64,000 nt of DNA, from the NCBI RefSeq assembly GCF_963676685.1, contig NC_092344.1:51110830-51174829 (forward strand), given 5' to 3'. Positions 10,622-22,690 of this stretch are shown piece after piece. The DNA comes from Mytilus edulis (lineage: Eukaryota; Mollusca; Bivalvia; Mytilida; Mytilidae). Within the stretch, counting starts at the first letter, position 1, and each line of letters opens with the position of its first letter. Made by a program: the position numbers and the translations under genes. The notes under the pieces are model-generated. The model made no database searches. It was given only the letters and a program-made list of their open reading frames with translations, and was not told the DNA's origin.

Positions 10622-12006
10622 TATAATGTTCAATCTTGTGTCAAGATAAATGGCAATTTGACTGATTGGTTTGGAGTAAATTCTGGCCTAAAACAAGGCT
10701 GCATATTATCGCCGTTATTATTTAATATTTTCATAAATAACTTAGTTGATGACATCAAGAGCTTAGATATTGGTATATATGTAAATGGTGAAAAGATTTG
10801 TATATTGTTATATGCAGACGATGTAGTTTTATTAGCCGAAAATGAAAATGACCTTCAAACAATATTAGATGTTTTAAGTATATGGTGTAATGTAAATGAC
10901 TTAATTGTAAATATGGAAAAGTCAAAAATTGTTCATTTTAGAACACAATCTGTGACACAAACAAATTTTGAATTTATGTTGAACGGAAACCAGTTAGATA
11001 TTGTATCAAAATATATGTATCTTGGTTTATTATTAAATGAGTTTTTGGATTATAACGAGATGGCGAAAATTGTAGCAAAATCAGCCAGCAGATCGTTAGG
11101 TTTACTAATTGCTAAATGCAAAGCAAATGGTGGTTTTGAATATTCTACTTTTACTAAGCTTTTTGACACTCTTGTTATGTCTGTAATTGAATATGGTGCT
11201 GCGATATGGGGAAGTAAAGAATACTCTTGTATAAATGCTGTAAAAAATAGGGCAATGCGTTTTTTCATGGGTGTTGGAAAGTACACACCTAATTTAGCCC
11301 TATATGGTGATATGGGCTGGATGCCATGTATTGTAAAACAATGGACATGTATTTTTAGAACTTATAGTAGATTTACAAAAATGTGTGATAATAGAATAAA
11401 CAAAAAATTTTTTATATGGGCAAAAATTGGAATTTCAGAGTACACACAAAGTTTAAAGAACTTGATATGGAACATTTTTGTAATACTAATTTGATTATTG
11501 ATAAACATGTTATAAAAAATATTGAGAATATCTGTTTCAATAGATTTAAAGAGCAATGGTATATTGATTTAATGTCAAACGAGCGTAGTAAACTACGTAC
11601 TTACAGACTGTTCAAAAATGAATTTGGTGAAGAAAATTATTTATTAAAAATTATACCTGGTAAATATAGGAGTGCCTATGCCAAATTTAGAAGTGGTACG
11701 GCTCCTTTGAAAATTGAGACCGGAAGGTATGAAGGTCTTTTAGTTGAAAATAGAATTTGTTAAAACAGTATTTGTAATGAAAATCTTTTAATTGAAGATG
11801 AAAAACATGTTTTAATGAATTGTCCTGTGTATGAAGATTTGCGTTGTTATTTGTTTTATCAAGCATCTCTATTTAATGTTAATTTTATGCAATTGTCTGA
11901 TGACGATAAATTTATATTTTTATTCACAAATGAAAATATGTACTTTTATACTGCCAAAATCTGCAGTGACATTTTATTGAAAAGAAAATGTATTTTATAT
12001 AGCTAA
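10622..12006 (+). pseudogene. LINE 2 reverse transcriptase, 3' part and C-terminal domain
   Basis: Continues the RT from the transposon's right flank: GVNSGLKQGCILSPLLFNIF, LLYADDVVLLAENENDL (canonical YADD box near 10811-10822) and KYMYLGLLLNE. The frame shifts in the A/T runs near 11405-11420 and continues in another frame through FRSGTAPLKIETGRYEG, a stop at 11761-11763, then DEKHVLMNCPVYEDLR to the stop at 12004-12006. The final H...C pattern matches the cysteine/histidine region ending many LINE proteins. The copy is inactive. Confidence 0.9.
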
Positions 12007-12170
12007 TTTTAGTGTAAATATTGTATATACATTTTAGATAGTCTCTCATAACTCTTTTTAGAGTGTCTCTTGTATGTTTTATGATGTTGTTTTATCAACT
12101 GTTTGTATGTTTTATATAATGAAGAGGTGAGACTTAAATAAAATATTGTCTTGTCTTGTCTTGTCTTGTC
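12007..12170 (+). repeat. LINE 2 3' UTR and (TTGTC)5 tail
   Basis: After the LINE stop, about 120 bases of UTR lead to AATAAA near 12137 and then five TTGTC units at 12146-12170, which mark the 3' end of the element. Confidence 0.75.
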
Positions 12171-12284
12171 ATAAAACAAGTCTGTACAAGTATTGTAAGA
12201 CAAAAATGATTTTGTTATGACAGAATTGAATTTTGTGTACACTAAATTGGTTTTGATTACAAAAAGTTCAAGTCCCATTCGGCG

Positions 12285-12350
12285 CTCCGTAAAGATTACT
12301 GCTTGTGTTGAGTCTTTTGTAGACGAAAAACGCGTCTGGCGTAAATACAA
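12285..12350 (+). ncRNA. Degenerate hammerhead-ribozyme repeat
   Basis: Helix II (AGTCTTTTGTAGAC), the following GAAA (12325-12328) and GCGTCTGGCGTA with the GTC cleavage triplet (12334-12336) are conserved relative to the intact copy at 61918. The upstream CUGAUGA core strand is mutated to a TGTTGAG-like sequence, so self-cleavage is not expected. Confidence 0.65.
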
Positions 12351-12514
12351 AATTTAATCCTGCTATCTACATAAATGTTTATTTACACGGAAAACACATT
12401 ATAAATAAAACAAATTATATATACAAAAAGCATGGCGAAATATTTTTTTTTTTTTGCATTCTAAAATGAATAGAGTCGAATAAACCTATCAACAATTCCA
12501 ATAACAGTTGATTG

Positions 12515-12645
12515 GTGACAGTAAGTGACGGTCATTTGTTATTGGTGGAGGAAGCCGGTCGTGCCCGAAGAGAACCTCCGTCCTTCTATTCGAACCCACA
12601 ACCTCAGTGTTGACAGGCTAGTGATACGGTAGTTTGAATTCTTAT
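12515..12645 (-). mobile_element. tRNA-related SINE fragment
   Basis: On the minus strand this reads TCAACACTGAGGTTGTGGGT followed by TCGAA (B-box type) and GGCTTCCTCCACCAATA, in the same order as the fuller copy at 47537-47795. Ends are uncertain. Confidence 0.7.
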
Positions 12646-14322
12646 ACATGTATAATATGGCACCGATGACCCGACTAGAAATTGACGCTTTATTTACAAA
12701 GAAAATATTTAGTGAAGTTGCAGGTTTTTCTTGTGGCTTTGGTTACGTTTTTCCCCTTCCTTTTGTTAAGAAATTCATTCTGATCGTTATTTGTAATTAA
12801 CCTGGTTTATCAGATTTGTCGTCATCATGTTCAAGTGTTAGATTTAGAAATCATCAACATTCATTCATCATGTACACAACGCGTCGACATTGAGATATGT
12901 TTATTTTTCACCATTATGTGCTGGACGTTACCCATCCATCATGGGGATGGATGGATGGATGCATGGATTGAAGTTTAACGTCAGCGGAATATTGTTGGAA
13001 GGCCACACCATTGGATCTCCAATACAGCAAGAAAATCCCTTGTGTTTTGGAAATAATTATAATGATTGTTAATTTTATATGTTATTTGACTCAAATGTTG
13101 ATAAACGTTGGTTTACTTCACCTAATAAAGTTTTATTTGTTTCATAACGTACTAAAGTTCTATATATTATATACGTCGGTCAAATAAACCCAAACACATG
13201 ACTAAAAAATGAAAGACTTTATTTTCATAAATTGCATTAATGATATATAAACAGCAGTATATTATAAAACATTATAAAGCAATTTAGATGATCTATTTAA
13301 TGTTAAAAAAAAAATGACGTGTGACTATGAGTGACGTCAGAAATTAACATTTTTTAAAATCGAAAATACTGTGAAGGAAAGAATACTTAAGTTTATGTTG
13401 ATACATTTTTTAAAGGTTATTAAAGGCAGAAAGGATAACTTGAGTGCTAAATTTGAAAAAAGCACAAATTAACGACACTATATATATATGTATCGCGTAT
13501 CGTAAATGTACATCTTATAACCATGTGCATGTACATTGCATACCTCAGTTTCAGAGCGAAAACGAATACGTGAATAATTTATTTCTCATAAAACTACAAT
13601 TACATAGTTATAGAGAACATACATAAATATAACTATAAGATTCAATTATTACATACATGTGTAGAGAAGGATAAGTTTCAACTATCTTATCGAATCTCCG
13701 AAATTCAATTTGAAGAAATATCGTAGCGTTTTCTTCTCAAAATACTCGTGTTATTAACTACATTGACTGGCTATATGTGCCCTTGCACGGTCGGTCAACA
13801 TATGATCACTCGTTTTACACTGAGACTAGATAGATATCCAGAGTACTAGTACCAAACTTTTTTAATTGTATAATTCTTGACATACGACAATTAAAGTTCA
13901 AGTATTTATATGACCAAAAAAAGTGTTGTTCTTCAAAAGAAATCCAATTTTCAATACTTCTTTGATATTGTGAATTGCTGTATAAATTCGCATTTTTCAA
14001 AGTTCTTATGTTTTGACAAATTAAATATCATATTACAATTCTCACCCCGCATGTACAGTACTTGGGTGATTAAACTATTTTAGATATGTTAATTGAGACA
14101 TATATGATAAGGAAGTGAATATGGAAATGACGCTTTACAAAATTACGCAGCATGAATTATATAGAATGAATCTGATTTAAAATTTCATGTTATTTAAAAA
14201 AAAAATTCTCGTTAATCGAGTGATACCTTTACCCTTTTTAAATGAAGTAACTTAGTTAGATTTGTTATGTTATAAGTCATCCGTTTATATCAATCAATTT
14301 GTTGTACAATGTGCTTGCGAAT
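12646..14322. other. Non-coding stretch downstream of the PPxY membrane gene
   Basis: No exon or shared repeat was recognised. There is a short ATGG run at 12942-12965. The part nearest 14322 would include the 3' UTR of the minus-strand gene. Confidence 0.45.
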
Positions 14323-17300
14323 TTACTGCATGGGTGCAGTCGGTTGTTCATTTGGCTTAGTTTGAAAGGATGCTTGTTCGTACGATGGAGGACTAAATGC
14401 ATTATTAGAATATCCCGCCATAGGTTGATCTGCTGGCTGACCGGCTAGATAAGTTGGTTGACCGGCTGGGTAAGTAGGATATGTGTACTGTGGCTGATAT
14501 CCTGGCTGTTGTGGATAGTATGGCGCACTGTAGCCTTGTTGTTGAGCTGTAAATCAAACAAGAAAATAATACAGTGATTTTAAAATTCTATTGAAAACAT
14601 TATGGGATTAACGATCGACATAACTCAGTTGTACGTTACGCATTCTAATCCGTTTTTCAATTGTTTTATATTTTAAAAGCTGATGTTATGATTAATTGTA
14701 CATTTTATAACATATTAGTGTAGCCGTTTGATTCTCCTTTGGGTGTCATTTGAGCTTAATAATTACATATGAAAATTGTATTAATTTAACAATGTCAAAT
14801 TATTATTAATAATATTCAAACGGTCCTCGGACCATTTATGTTGTTTAAAAAAAGTAAAAATCACAAAAAATACTGAACTCTGAGGAAAATTCAAAACGGA
14901 AAGTCCCTAAGGCAGCAACCATTTGAATTTCTGGGGAAAAGGGGGGGGGGGGGGTGGGGGGGGGTTGCTATGGATTTTTTTTTGAAAAAAAGTTTGCTTC
15001 CAGTTTTTGGAGAAAAAAATAATTTGTTTCTGATCCTGAGAAAAAAAATGTTTGTTTCACCCTCAGTGTTTTTAAGGAATGACTGTAATATTTTTTTCGG
15101 TCTATTCGAAATAACATAAAAAATGTGGTGCACACTATTAAATAACTCGCTGCGCGCGTTATTCAGTGTGCACCAATTTTTTATGTTATTTCTTCATAGA
15201 CTGAAAAAATATTACAGTCATTCCTTAAAAACACTGAAATATCTCACTTGTGTGACGGTCGCATCAAATTCCATCACATTTACAACAACGCGTAAACAAA
15301 ACAGACACAATAGTTAAAATTGTCAAAAAATGAGTATAGCCGTCATCACTGTGTCACAATCTCAAGACAAACAAACATTTAACAAAGAAGCAGAAAAACA
15401 TCTCTCAAATTTAACAACATCATTCATTGCTTCGCGTGTTTAACGTCAGAAAATGTAAACGTCACACAGGAAAATATAAAATAATTTTGTCATTCAAAGT
15501 ATTTTCCGATAAAATATAATTTCACATTGGGAATGGTGGTATACAGGGTTAAAAATTCTAAAGTTTTGATAAAACTAATTTAAAAAAAAGACCGAGATTT
15601 AAATTATCCAGGAGTTCTTTAGAATTTTTAAGAATCCACAAAAAATATGGTTAACTCCGGGTCCACTATGCGAGTAAAATAATTTAGTCGAAATATTTAA
15701 TGAAGCAAATTTAAACTGCATTTACGTCTTGACAATTACTCTATATCCCCTTTATTTTTTTTTAGACTATAGTGGCCCTGCCGATTTTTTCCTTGCGACT
15801 AGTGCATCGTAGAATAAAGGTTATGTGATTTTCATCTGATGTCACAGGTCACCATATGAAATTATATAGTACATGAAATTGCCCAATTCACTATATATTA
15901 TCATATATACTAAATTATCGATATTAAATATGAGTATTTAATCTAAAGACACTAATGTTTCTTTATTTTAGATAACCGCCTCGGTGGTCTCGCCGAGACG
16001 GCTGGAGGTCGTGGGTTAGGACCCCTGCGGGCTCAAACCAGAGACTTGAAATTTGAAATTTGCTGCTTCTCCGTTAAGCCAATGACATTAATGAGTAAGA
16101 GCAAATATGATCGCCTCGCAGTCAGAATAAGATTTCTGGGTATGGTGACATATCTTTCTACGGACTGTTACCATTGTGAACTGTGAACTAGCATGTTGAA
16201 AATATGGTCTACACTTCTTTCGCTATGCCCGTGTCTGTTGTGACGTTTTTTATTTTATTTTAATGAACGGAATCTATTTATAACTGATAAATTATTAAGC
16301 GAGGGATTTCGGTACCACAAATTACTTCAAACCTTTAATTAATTCTTCCATAGATATAAATATTTGGTTTTGAAGTTTGGTTGTACCTATAGGAAACTTA
16401 TTTCAAACGGGATAGCACCTTCTCATTTTTATTGACATGTTGTTAACTGTGCCAGGAGATTTCGAAAAGATCCCTATAAACTTATATCGATCCTTTAAAT
16501 AATCTTATTCTCAAAGGTTACCAAATTCAACACTGTTATAAGATCATTGAATATTGATTTAATGGCTTTTATATTGATTTTGCTATCAATAAATTAAAAG
16601 CAAACGAAAAATTATTGTAATATACATATACATATTTATGGATCTACAGTCTGTCGATACTGGTATCTTAGCATGTTTAACCCCGCTACATGCTTTATTT
16701 ATGTGCCTGTTCCAAGTCAGGAGCCTGTAATTCAGTGGTTTTCGTTTGTTGATGTGTTACATATTTGTGTTTCGTTCCTTTTTGTACAAAAATTAAGCCA
16801 TGCATTAGTTTTCTTGTTTAAATTGCTTTACATTTATCATTTCGCGGCCTCTTATAGCTGACTTTGCGGTATTGGCTTTGCTCATAGTTGAACTCGGATA
16901 TATACGGTGACCTATAGTTGTTAATTTCTGTGACATTTGGTCTCTTATGGACAGTTGTCTCATTGGCAATCAAACCACATCTTTTTTATAAGCAGGATTT
17001 ATATTTCATATCACATAATCATGTTCTTCTTCTGAATATGAAATGATTTGCAATTTACTGGACGTTGGACAATCATCAATCCATCGTTACTAGAAAGCAC
17101 TTACTTCCAATAGTGGTAACTGTAGGCATTGATTGACCAGTAGTAAATGTTGACCCCATGAAAGCTGGACGTCTATTACAGAATCTACATAGCAAAACCA
17201 TCACCACAATACATACTATGAGGCTTATTCCTCCACCGACTGCTGATCCAATTATTCGTGCGGTGCTCCTGAAAGATTGTTCATATTTAGTTCATGCTCC

Positions 17301-17968
17301 ATCCGTTTTTAACTTATTATATTGAAAGATGTAGGATCAATTTCCTTTTTTCATTTCACTTGAACAGGGTCAAATCTGCAAGCTATCAAAACGGCTTACT
17401 GGAATTTGAATATAAATGAGTCTATGTCATACACTAAGAACATATTTCACTAGTTTTACATATTGCTATAAAATAAAAATCATTTAAGCACAACATGTTT
17501 ACCCTCTTTTATACAAGATAAGAAACAACCAGACCTTCATCTTTATCGAATATAAAACTTTATACAAAAAGTCTACGATGTCACGGTCATCGATGGATTT
17601 AAATACATATTTTTCTCATTATGTGGCTTTCATCGAAGGTGAGTTTGAACGCATCCAAAAACTTATTTGTCAAAAATATAATGAAATTTTGTAACAGAAT
17701 TAAACCTGATCACCATTTTCTATAATCAATCACCAAATTTTGTTCAGACTCATTCTTCTCGGCGACAAAGTGAATTTTATTTTTTTCGTATGAATTGTCA
17801 CAAAAATCATTCGAAACAAGGGTAAGTGTTCCACCTTCAATATTATTTCTACTTTTAAAAAAAAATGGCAAACTGTTAGGAACCACAAAGAAAATTAATC
17901 CTAGTTTTTTTAAGTAACTTACCAATAATGAGAATAGTAATAATAGTAGCTGTAGCAGTTATATCCAT
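14323..17968 (-). CDS. Small single-pass membrane protein with Pro/Tyr/Gln-rich PPxY tail (4 exons)
   Basis: Exons on the minus strand: 17968-17923 (46 bp), 17433-17400 (34), 17268-17105 (164), 14546-14323 (224). All junctions are GT-AG, phases 1, 2, 1, total 468 bp, 155 residues. Residues 1-15 are a hydrophobic signal-type start (MDITATATIITILII), then a very short outside part, a transmembrane segment at about 33-53 (GSAVGGGISLIVCIVVMVLL), a Cys/Arg stop-transfer stretch (CRFCNRR) and a cytosolic tail rich in Tyr, Pro and Gln with TYPAGQP/TYLAGQP repeats and PPSYEQ. PPxY is a ligand for WW domains, so a trafficking or ubiquitin-ligase adaptor role is possible. Tail style recalls Shisa/CYYR1-type proteins but the Cys-rich ectodomain of those families is absent. 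The 34-bp exon is the weakest part. Confidence 0.72.
15063..15237. mobile_element. 175-bp fold-back MITE
   Basis: Two arms of about 80 bp are near-perfect inverted copies: TCAGTGTTTTTAAGGAATGA at the left and its complement at the right end, meeting at a GC-rich centre (CTCGCTGCGCGCG). A second copy at about 51278-51748 is split by another element. Confidence 0.88.
15240..15690 (-). mobile_element. Penelope-like element fragment (3' region)
   Basis: Matches, with gaps, two separate parts of the larger element: 15240-15480 resembles 30141-30470 and 15525-15680 resembles 31710-31850 (shared TTCTTTAGAATTTTTAAGAA). The missing middle shows it is an internally deleted relic. Confidence 0.75.
15968..16060 (+). 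mobile_element. Second type of tRNA-related SINE head
   Basis: GCCTCGGTGGTCTCGCCGAG (A-box-like) is followed about 30 bases later by GGTCGTGGGTTAGGACCCC (B-box-like). The body to about 16230 is of unknown extent. Confidence 0.55.
16660..16990 (+). repeat. Dispersed family-1 repeat
   Basis: Has the longer 5' end (CATGTTTAACCCCGCTACAT, CAAGTCAGGAGCCTG) and ends at CACATCTTTTTTATAAG. It lies in intron 3 of the PPxY membrane gene. Confidence 0.8.
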
Positions 17969-18439
17969 AGTAACAAGAGGCTTCGCACTGTATCACTGAA
18001 ATAGAAACATATTTATAGAAATATATTTGAGGGTGACAACAACAGATTTAGGAGAGAGTATAGCGAACACCCCAACCTACAATTGACAACATAATAAAAA
18101 AATAATAAAAACAAGTTTACTTATTAAAGTTTGTTTAACAATCATCTCACTGCGATCTGTTACGAATGTAGTTTGAAATTGTTTTAACCTTTCTTAAAAT
18201 CTGTCAGAAAAAAGTTTTAAACACTTTGTATGATTCTTAGGAACCATGTTTGACAGCTTTTCTACCCTAGAACATTTTTGAACAGTTATTTCTTTAGAAA
18301 AGTTCCCGTTTTTTTTCCATATTAACGAAAAATAACAAATCTTTGTCGTAAATGCATGTATAGAAATCCTGTAATCTTTGACAAAAGCCAAAAGACGTCC
18401 TCAACGTCGAGAACTAATCAGGGAGTTTTTTCACGTCTA

Positions 18440-18720
18440 CATTCTGACAGTGTTAGCAGTTCTACCCTTAAACAATTTCTGACAGTTTTTAACAGTTCTA
18501 CCCTTAAACAATTTCTGACAGTTTTAAACAGTTCTACCCTTGAACAATTTCTGACAATTTTCTCCTTGAACATGTTTGAACAGATCTTCCCTTGAACAAT
18601 TTCTGAAAGTTTTAACAGTTATACCCTTGATAAATTTCCGACAGTTTTTAACAGTTATATCCTTGAATAATTTCTGACAGTTGTATCCTTGAACATGTTT
18701 GAACAGTTCTACCATTGATT
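18440..18720. repeat. 36-bp minisatellite, about 7 units
   Basis: Units of the form ACAGTTCTACCCTTAAACAA plus TTTCTGACAGTTTT; the GTTCTAC anchor falls at 18459, 18495 and 18531 and degenerates later. The counterpart in copy 2 (about 24275-24450) has fewer units. Confidence 0.8.
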
Positions 18721-19127
18721 CTAATATGACGTGCTTCTTTCGCTTTGTGAAAAAACCCATGCTCTTAATCCAATAAAATTTGTTTGCACATGCGTATATT
18801 GACTACTGCAGTATACTAAATTTTATAAAATTGACAAGCATTTAATATATTTCATTAACTTAAAACACTTCCAAACTCGTAAATGATGCACATGTTCATT
18901 TATCATGACTGTGAAGTGTTGCAACTTGAAATTGACATATTTGACCTAGATACGACAACCGTTCATGCTGGCTGTTCAAAACTCCTCCATCTGAAAAAAT
19001 CACATTGCTAGTCCTTTGCTTGTTTATAAAACAAAGGAGCTTCATGGAAGAGCCCACACAAACTCTCGCACACTTATTCACATCGGACTTAGACATTACC
19101 TTAATTTTCCTAATCAGAATCGAAATA

Positions 19128-19265
19128 ATTGATGCAAGCTTTCCTTTATTGTAGTTTTATTATGGGTAGGTATTATATTCGTGTTATTTTAGCTCGGACA
19201 AAAATAATCACGAATATAATGCCTACCCATGTTAGAACTACAATAAAGTATAGCTTGCATCAATT
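19128..19265. mobile_element. Fold-back element in duplicated DNA
   Basis: The left arm TTGATGCAAGCT...CTTTATTGTAGTT...ATGGGTAGG...ATATTCGTG is mirrored by CACGAATATAATGCCTACCC...GAACTACAATAAAG...AGCTTGCATCAA around a short centre. Also present in copy 2 at about 24877-25015. Confidence 0.8.
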
Positions 19266-20102
19266 ATTTCTAAAACAGTTATGGACAGTTCTTACCTGTA
19301 GCATGTTGATTAGTTCTACCCACGAACAGATTCACAAAGTCACATTCAATCCAGAAATTATTTTTTTTAGTTTTAACTTAGAACAGGTTTTACAAAATGA
19401 TTTTACACTTTCAGAGTTATTTTGTATAAATGTTCTATGACAGATTATTTATGCTGACAGATCGGAAAAAACTGATTTTAGCTATATGGTCCGAGGACAA
19501 ATGCAGTTATCGTTATTTGGTTTTCGTTGTCTTTCGAATATGGCCCCTAGTGTAAACAGTGTATAACTTGCATTTTTCTTTTATATACCTACCCAATTTA
19601 TTTCCTGATATTTGATGCATGAAATATTAAGTAAGGAAGTTAAATTATAGTGTGCTGAATCATTATGTTAAGTAATAATATGGTACAATTAAATAAAAAA
19701 AAAAGTCAGAAACTGACTGAATTTTAGACCGCCTTAACACAGAATTGTCCATATTTTGAGCTAGAGCTGGTGGAGTTAATATAATTTTAATAGTATTTGA
19801 CCCAACACACTACACTGTAAAAAATCGTTTTGAGATAGCCCAGGTGCGATTTTTTGTTAATTTGAATTTATTGTCTAAAAGAAATGCAATTACGAAATTA
19901 GTGTGTTCTAGGGACACATGGGGAACAATTTCCTTATATTGATTGTTATTAGGTCCGGAAATAGAAAGAAAAGACTTAATACTTAAAAGTCTATTTTCGA
20001 ATAATGAATCCATATCTGTTATAAATGTGACTATATTGGTTTTATATCTTTTTAAAAATATTACTATGTCTATTGAAATAATATGATTTTTTTTATTTAT
20101 TT

Positions 20103-21155
20103 TATGCCCCACCTACGATAGTAGATGGGCATTATGTTTTCTGGTCTGTGCCTCCGTTCGTTCGTCCGTTCGACCGTCTGTCCGTCTGTGCGTGCGTTCG
20201 TTCGCTTCATTTTGAAGCTTTTGGTCAAGGTAGTTTTTGATGAAGTTGAAGTCCAATCAACTTGAAACTTAGTACACATGTTCCCCATGATATGATCTTT
20301 CTAATTTTAATGCCAAATTATAGTTTTGACCCCAATTTCATGGTCCTCTGAACATAGAAAATGATGGTGCGAAGCCGGAGAAAGGAAGAAAGACCATTCA
20401 CAATTTGTCTTACATTTGTTTTTCTCTTTTTTAATTAAATAAAAAAAAAAATAATAAACCTTTCAAATGTACAGTTCATTAGATAAAACATATTCCCTGT
20501 GGAACACCTCCCCCGCTCCCTTTTTTTTGTGCTCTCTATTTTCAACCCTCGAATTAAGCTTTCCAATTTAATTAAAATTAAAACCTTGCTTTCTAACGGC
20601 CAATCTATTCATGTACCGGACCGGCAAATTTCTTTATTTAATACGAAAATCTACAGTACCGTTATACACATGCATGTTGTTTGCTTGGAGTCCCTTCCCG
20701 AAAAGTAAGAAATAGCCTAACTCCAAGATACTATATTCCTGCATCACGTGATTTTTACCACGAATAAATACCGAATATGGAAAGTGAAGCTACAATTCAA
20801 AACATAAAGTCCGAAGGCACAAATAAGAAAAATAAAGGTTTATTTTTGGCAAAGGGTGCCGGGGTAATTCTCTCGGTGTTCAAAATATACATGAAATATT
20901 TGCCACTGTCCCTTTTCGGTTCTATGAATTTGAACCCTGAGTTTTCTATCTGTTACGGTTCAGGTTAAAGTTTTTGGTCAAGGTAGTTTTTCATGAAGTT
21001 AAAGTTACATCAACTTGAAACATGTTCCCTATGATATGATCTTTCTAATTTTAATTCCAAATTAAAGTTTTGACCCCAATTTCACGGTCCACTGAACATA
21101 GAAAATGATAGTGCGAATGGGGCATCTGTGTACTATGGACACATTCTTGTTTTTA
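20103..21155. mobile_element. Family-3 element, itself interrupted, inserted only in duplication copy 1
   Basis: 20103-20360 (ATGCCCCACCTACGATAGTA to GGTCCTCTGAACATAGAAAA) and 20960-21155 (GTTAAAGTTTTTGGTCAAGG to TATGGACACATTCTTG) are parts of the element seen uninterrupted at 51390-51690 and, inverted, at 34478-34725. About 600 bp of other DNA (20376-20958) separates or replaces the middle. Copy 2 of the duplication runs straight across this point at about 25880. Confidence 0.8.
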
Positions 21156-22690
21156 TATACATTGTATATTGATTTGGTAAAAGCTATCCCCAATTCTATG
21201 ACATGTACGATACAAAGAATTTCTTAGTGACTGTTCAATGCGAAATTGCTACTTGTAACTGATTTCAAAATTAAATTATATATCACAAGTAATTATTTTG
21301 AAATGAGCCGAATGATTGGGTGTTGTCATCGTCGACAACTGGATTCTGATGAGGACGACAGAGGAAAAGTGGTTAATATAAACGTATTATACATGTATTT
21401 AGCCTTGCAAATTTTTTTTAGATGTTTATTTTTTTACATTGTATTGTATTAAATGTCTCTGTTATTATATAAGAAAACAAATAAAATAAAATGGCCACAG
21501 TGTGCTATTTTTACCTATTTAAATCACAATTATTATGGCATTTGCTACATGAATATGTAAAGTTTTAGATGTTCAACAAATTCCTTTTCTAATGTACAAG
21601 GAAATAGTGTTTCATTTGTTCTTAAATTTGCCTTAATTAATTAATATCTACCTACCAGAAGCAAGAAAAGTAAATAAAGATAAACGAAATTGTAGGCCTT
21701 CCATTTTGAACAGCAACTTATTGGTAATTGTCTAGTTCACGGATGTATGATTTTAAAAGGCCTATAACAATTGATCAATAGGTCGATATTCAAGTACATC
21801 TATTTATAAAATACCCCTACAGTATAGGTTCAGTCTGTAAAGGTATATTCCAAATATGTCTATATGCCGTATTCTATTCGAAATGCCCGAATACTTTTTA
21901 TGATAAGATAAGATAATATATGTTTAATTCCAATTAATGGGCCCATGAAAAGCAAAGTAATGTAAACAGATTTTTGGAAAACTGGGAAAAACGTGTAAAA
22001 ATTATGTAACGTTTAATATTTCAAATTTCAAAATGGTGTAGTTTTTTCTTCTTCAATTTCCCTAATTTATATAAAAGAATAAAATCTGACCCGTAAGAAA
22101 TAACACATGGAGACTTTTTATGTTGCAGTAATCAAAAGCTGCACGCAAGCGTAAAACTTTCAATCCACAAATGCGCACAAACGTAATGCGCCCATTCATT
22201 TATAAGTCAAACTTATAAGTAGATTTGCCATTGCAAGCAATGGCGGATGGTACCCATCCCACATTGCCACTAAACTTCAACTTTTTTTAGAATTTTAAAA
22301 AGTCAATGCACAAAAGTACTTCACAACGCAGTTAGGGCTATTTTTCAATTTTTTACATTTTTGAAGTTTTAATGGTAACGGCGGCCATTTTAAAAATTCG
22401 AAGTTCAAAAGTCCAACCCTTACTTGCCTGTTACCATCTAAATCAATTTTTAGTTAAGTTTGGTGGATTTTGAAATTTTTGGACATTTCGCCGTTTCAAA
22501 GTTAACGGTGTCCATTTCAAAATTATGATAGCAGCAGCAACATTGCTTTATGTCATGTTATATATTTAGACTTTATGTTGGAGAGTTGTCTCATCAGCAA
22601 GCAAACCATATATCTTTGTTCAAAACGTGTTTTATTTCGTTTATAGCTAGACTTGACGTTGTATGTATTTTCTTCATAAAATATTAGACG

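Larger units (their letters stand above)
14547..17104. other. Intron 3 of the PPxY membrane gene, filled with repeats
   Basis: Holds a long G-tract at about 14940-14966, a fold-back MITE (15063-15237), a Penelope-derived piece (15240-15690), a tRNA-related SINE (about 15968-16060) and a family-1 repeat (16660-16990). No coding exon was seen. Confidence 0.7.
18124..22690. repeat. Segmental duplication, copy 1
   Basis: Starts TTAAAGTTTGTTTAACAATC and is collinear in direct orientation with 23950-27860 at roughly 4-7% divergence by eye. It carries a 36-bp degenerate minisatellite (18440-18720), a foldback structure (19128-19265), and a family-3 insertion (20103-21155) that copy 2 lacks. Minus-strand ORFs of about 65 codons at equivalent positions of both copies have no recognisable domain. 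Confidence 0.9.

Noticed and set aside
17710-17925. 71-codon minus-strand ORF overlapping exon 1 of the PPxY membrane gene
   Set aside because: It reads through the exon 1 donor into the intron, and frame and phase do not allow it to join the transmembrane exon, whereas the 34-bp micro-exon at 17400-17433 does.
18194-18391. 65-codon minus-strand ORF also present at 24020-24217
   Set aside because: It lies in both copies of the segmental duplication, so sharing is expected. Several of the few differences change amino acids, there are no splice sites or domains, and its upstream part overlaps the edge of the minisatellite region.
18440-18720. Regular 36-bp repeats resembling a CRISPR array
   Set aside because: Units abut without unique spacers and degrade gradually, in an intron-bearing eukaryotic genome: a minisatellite.
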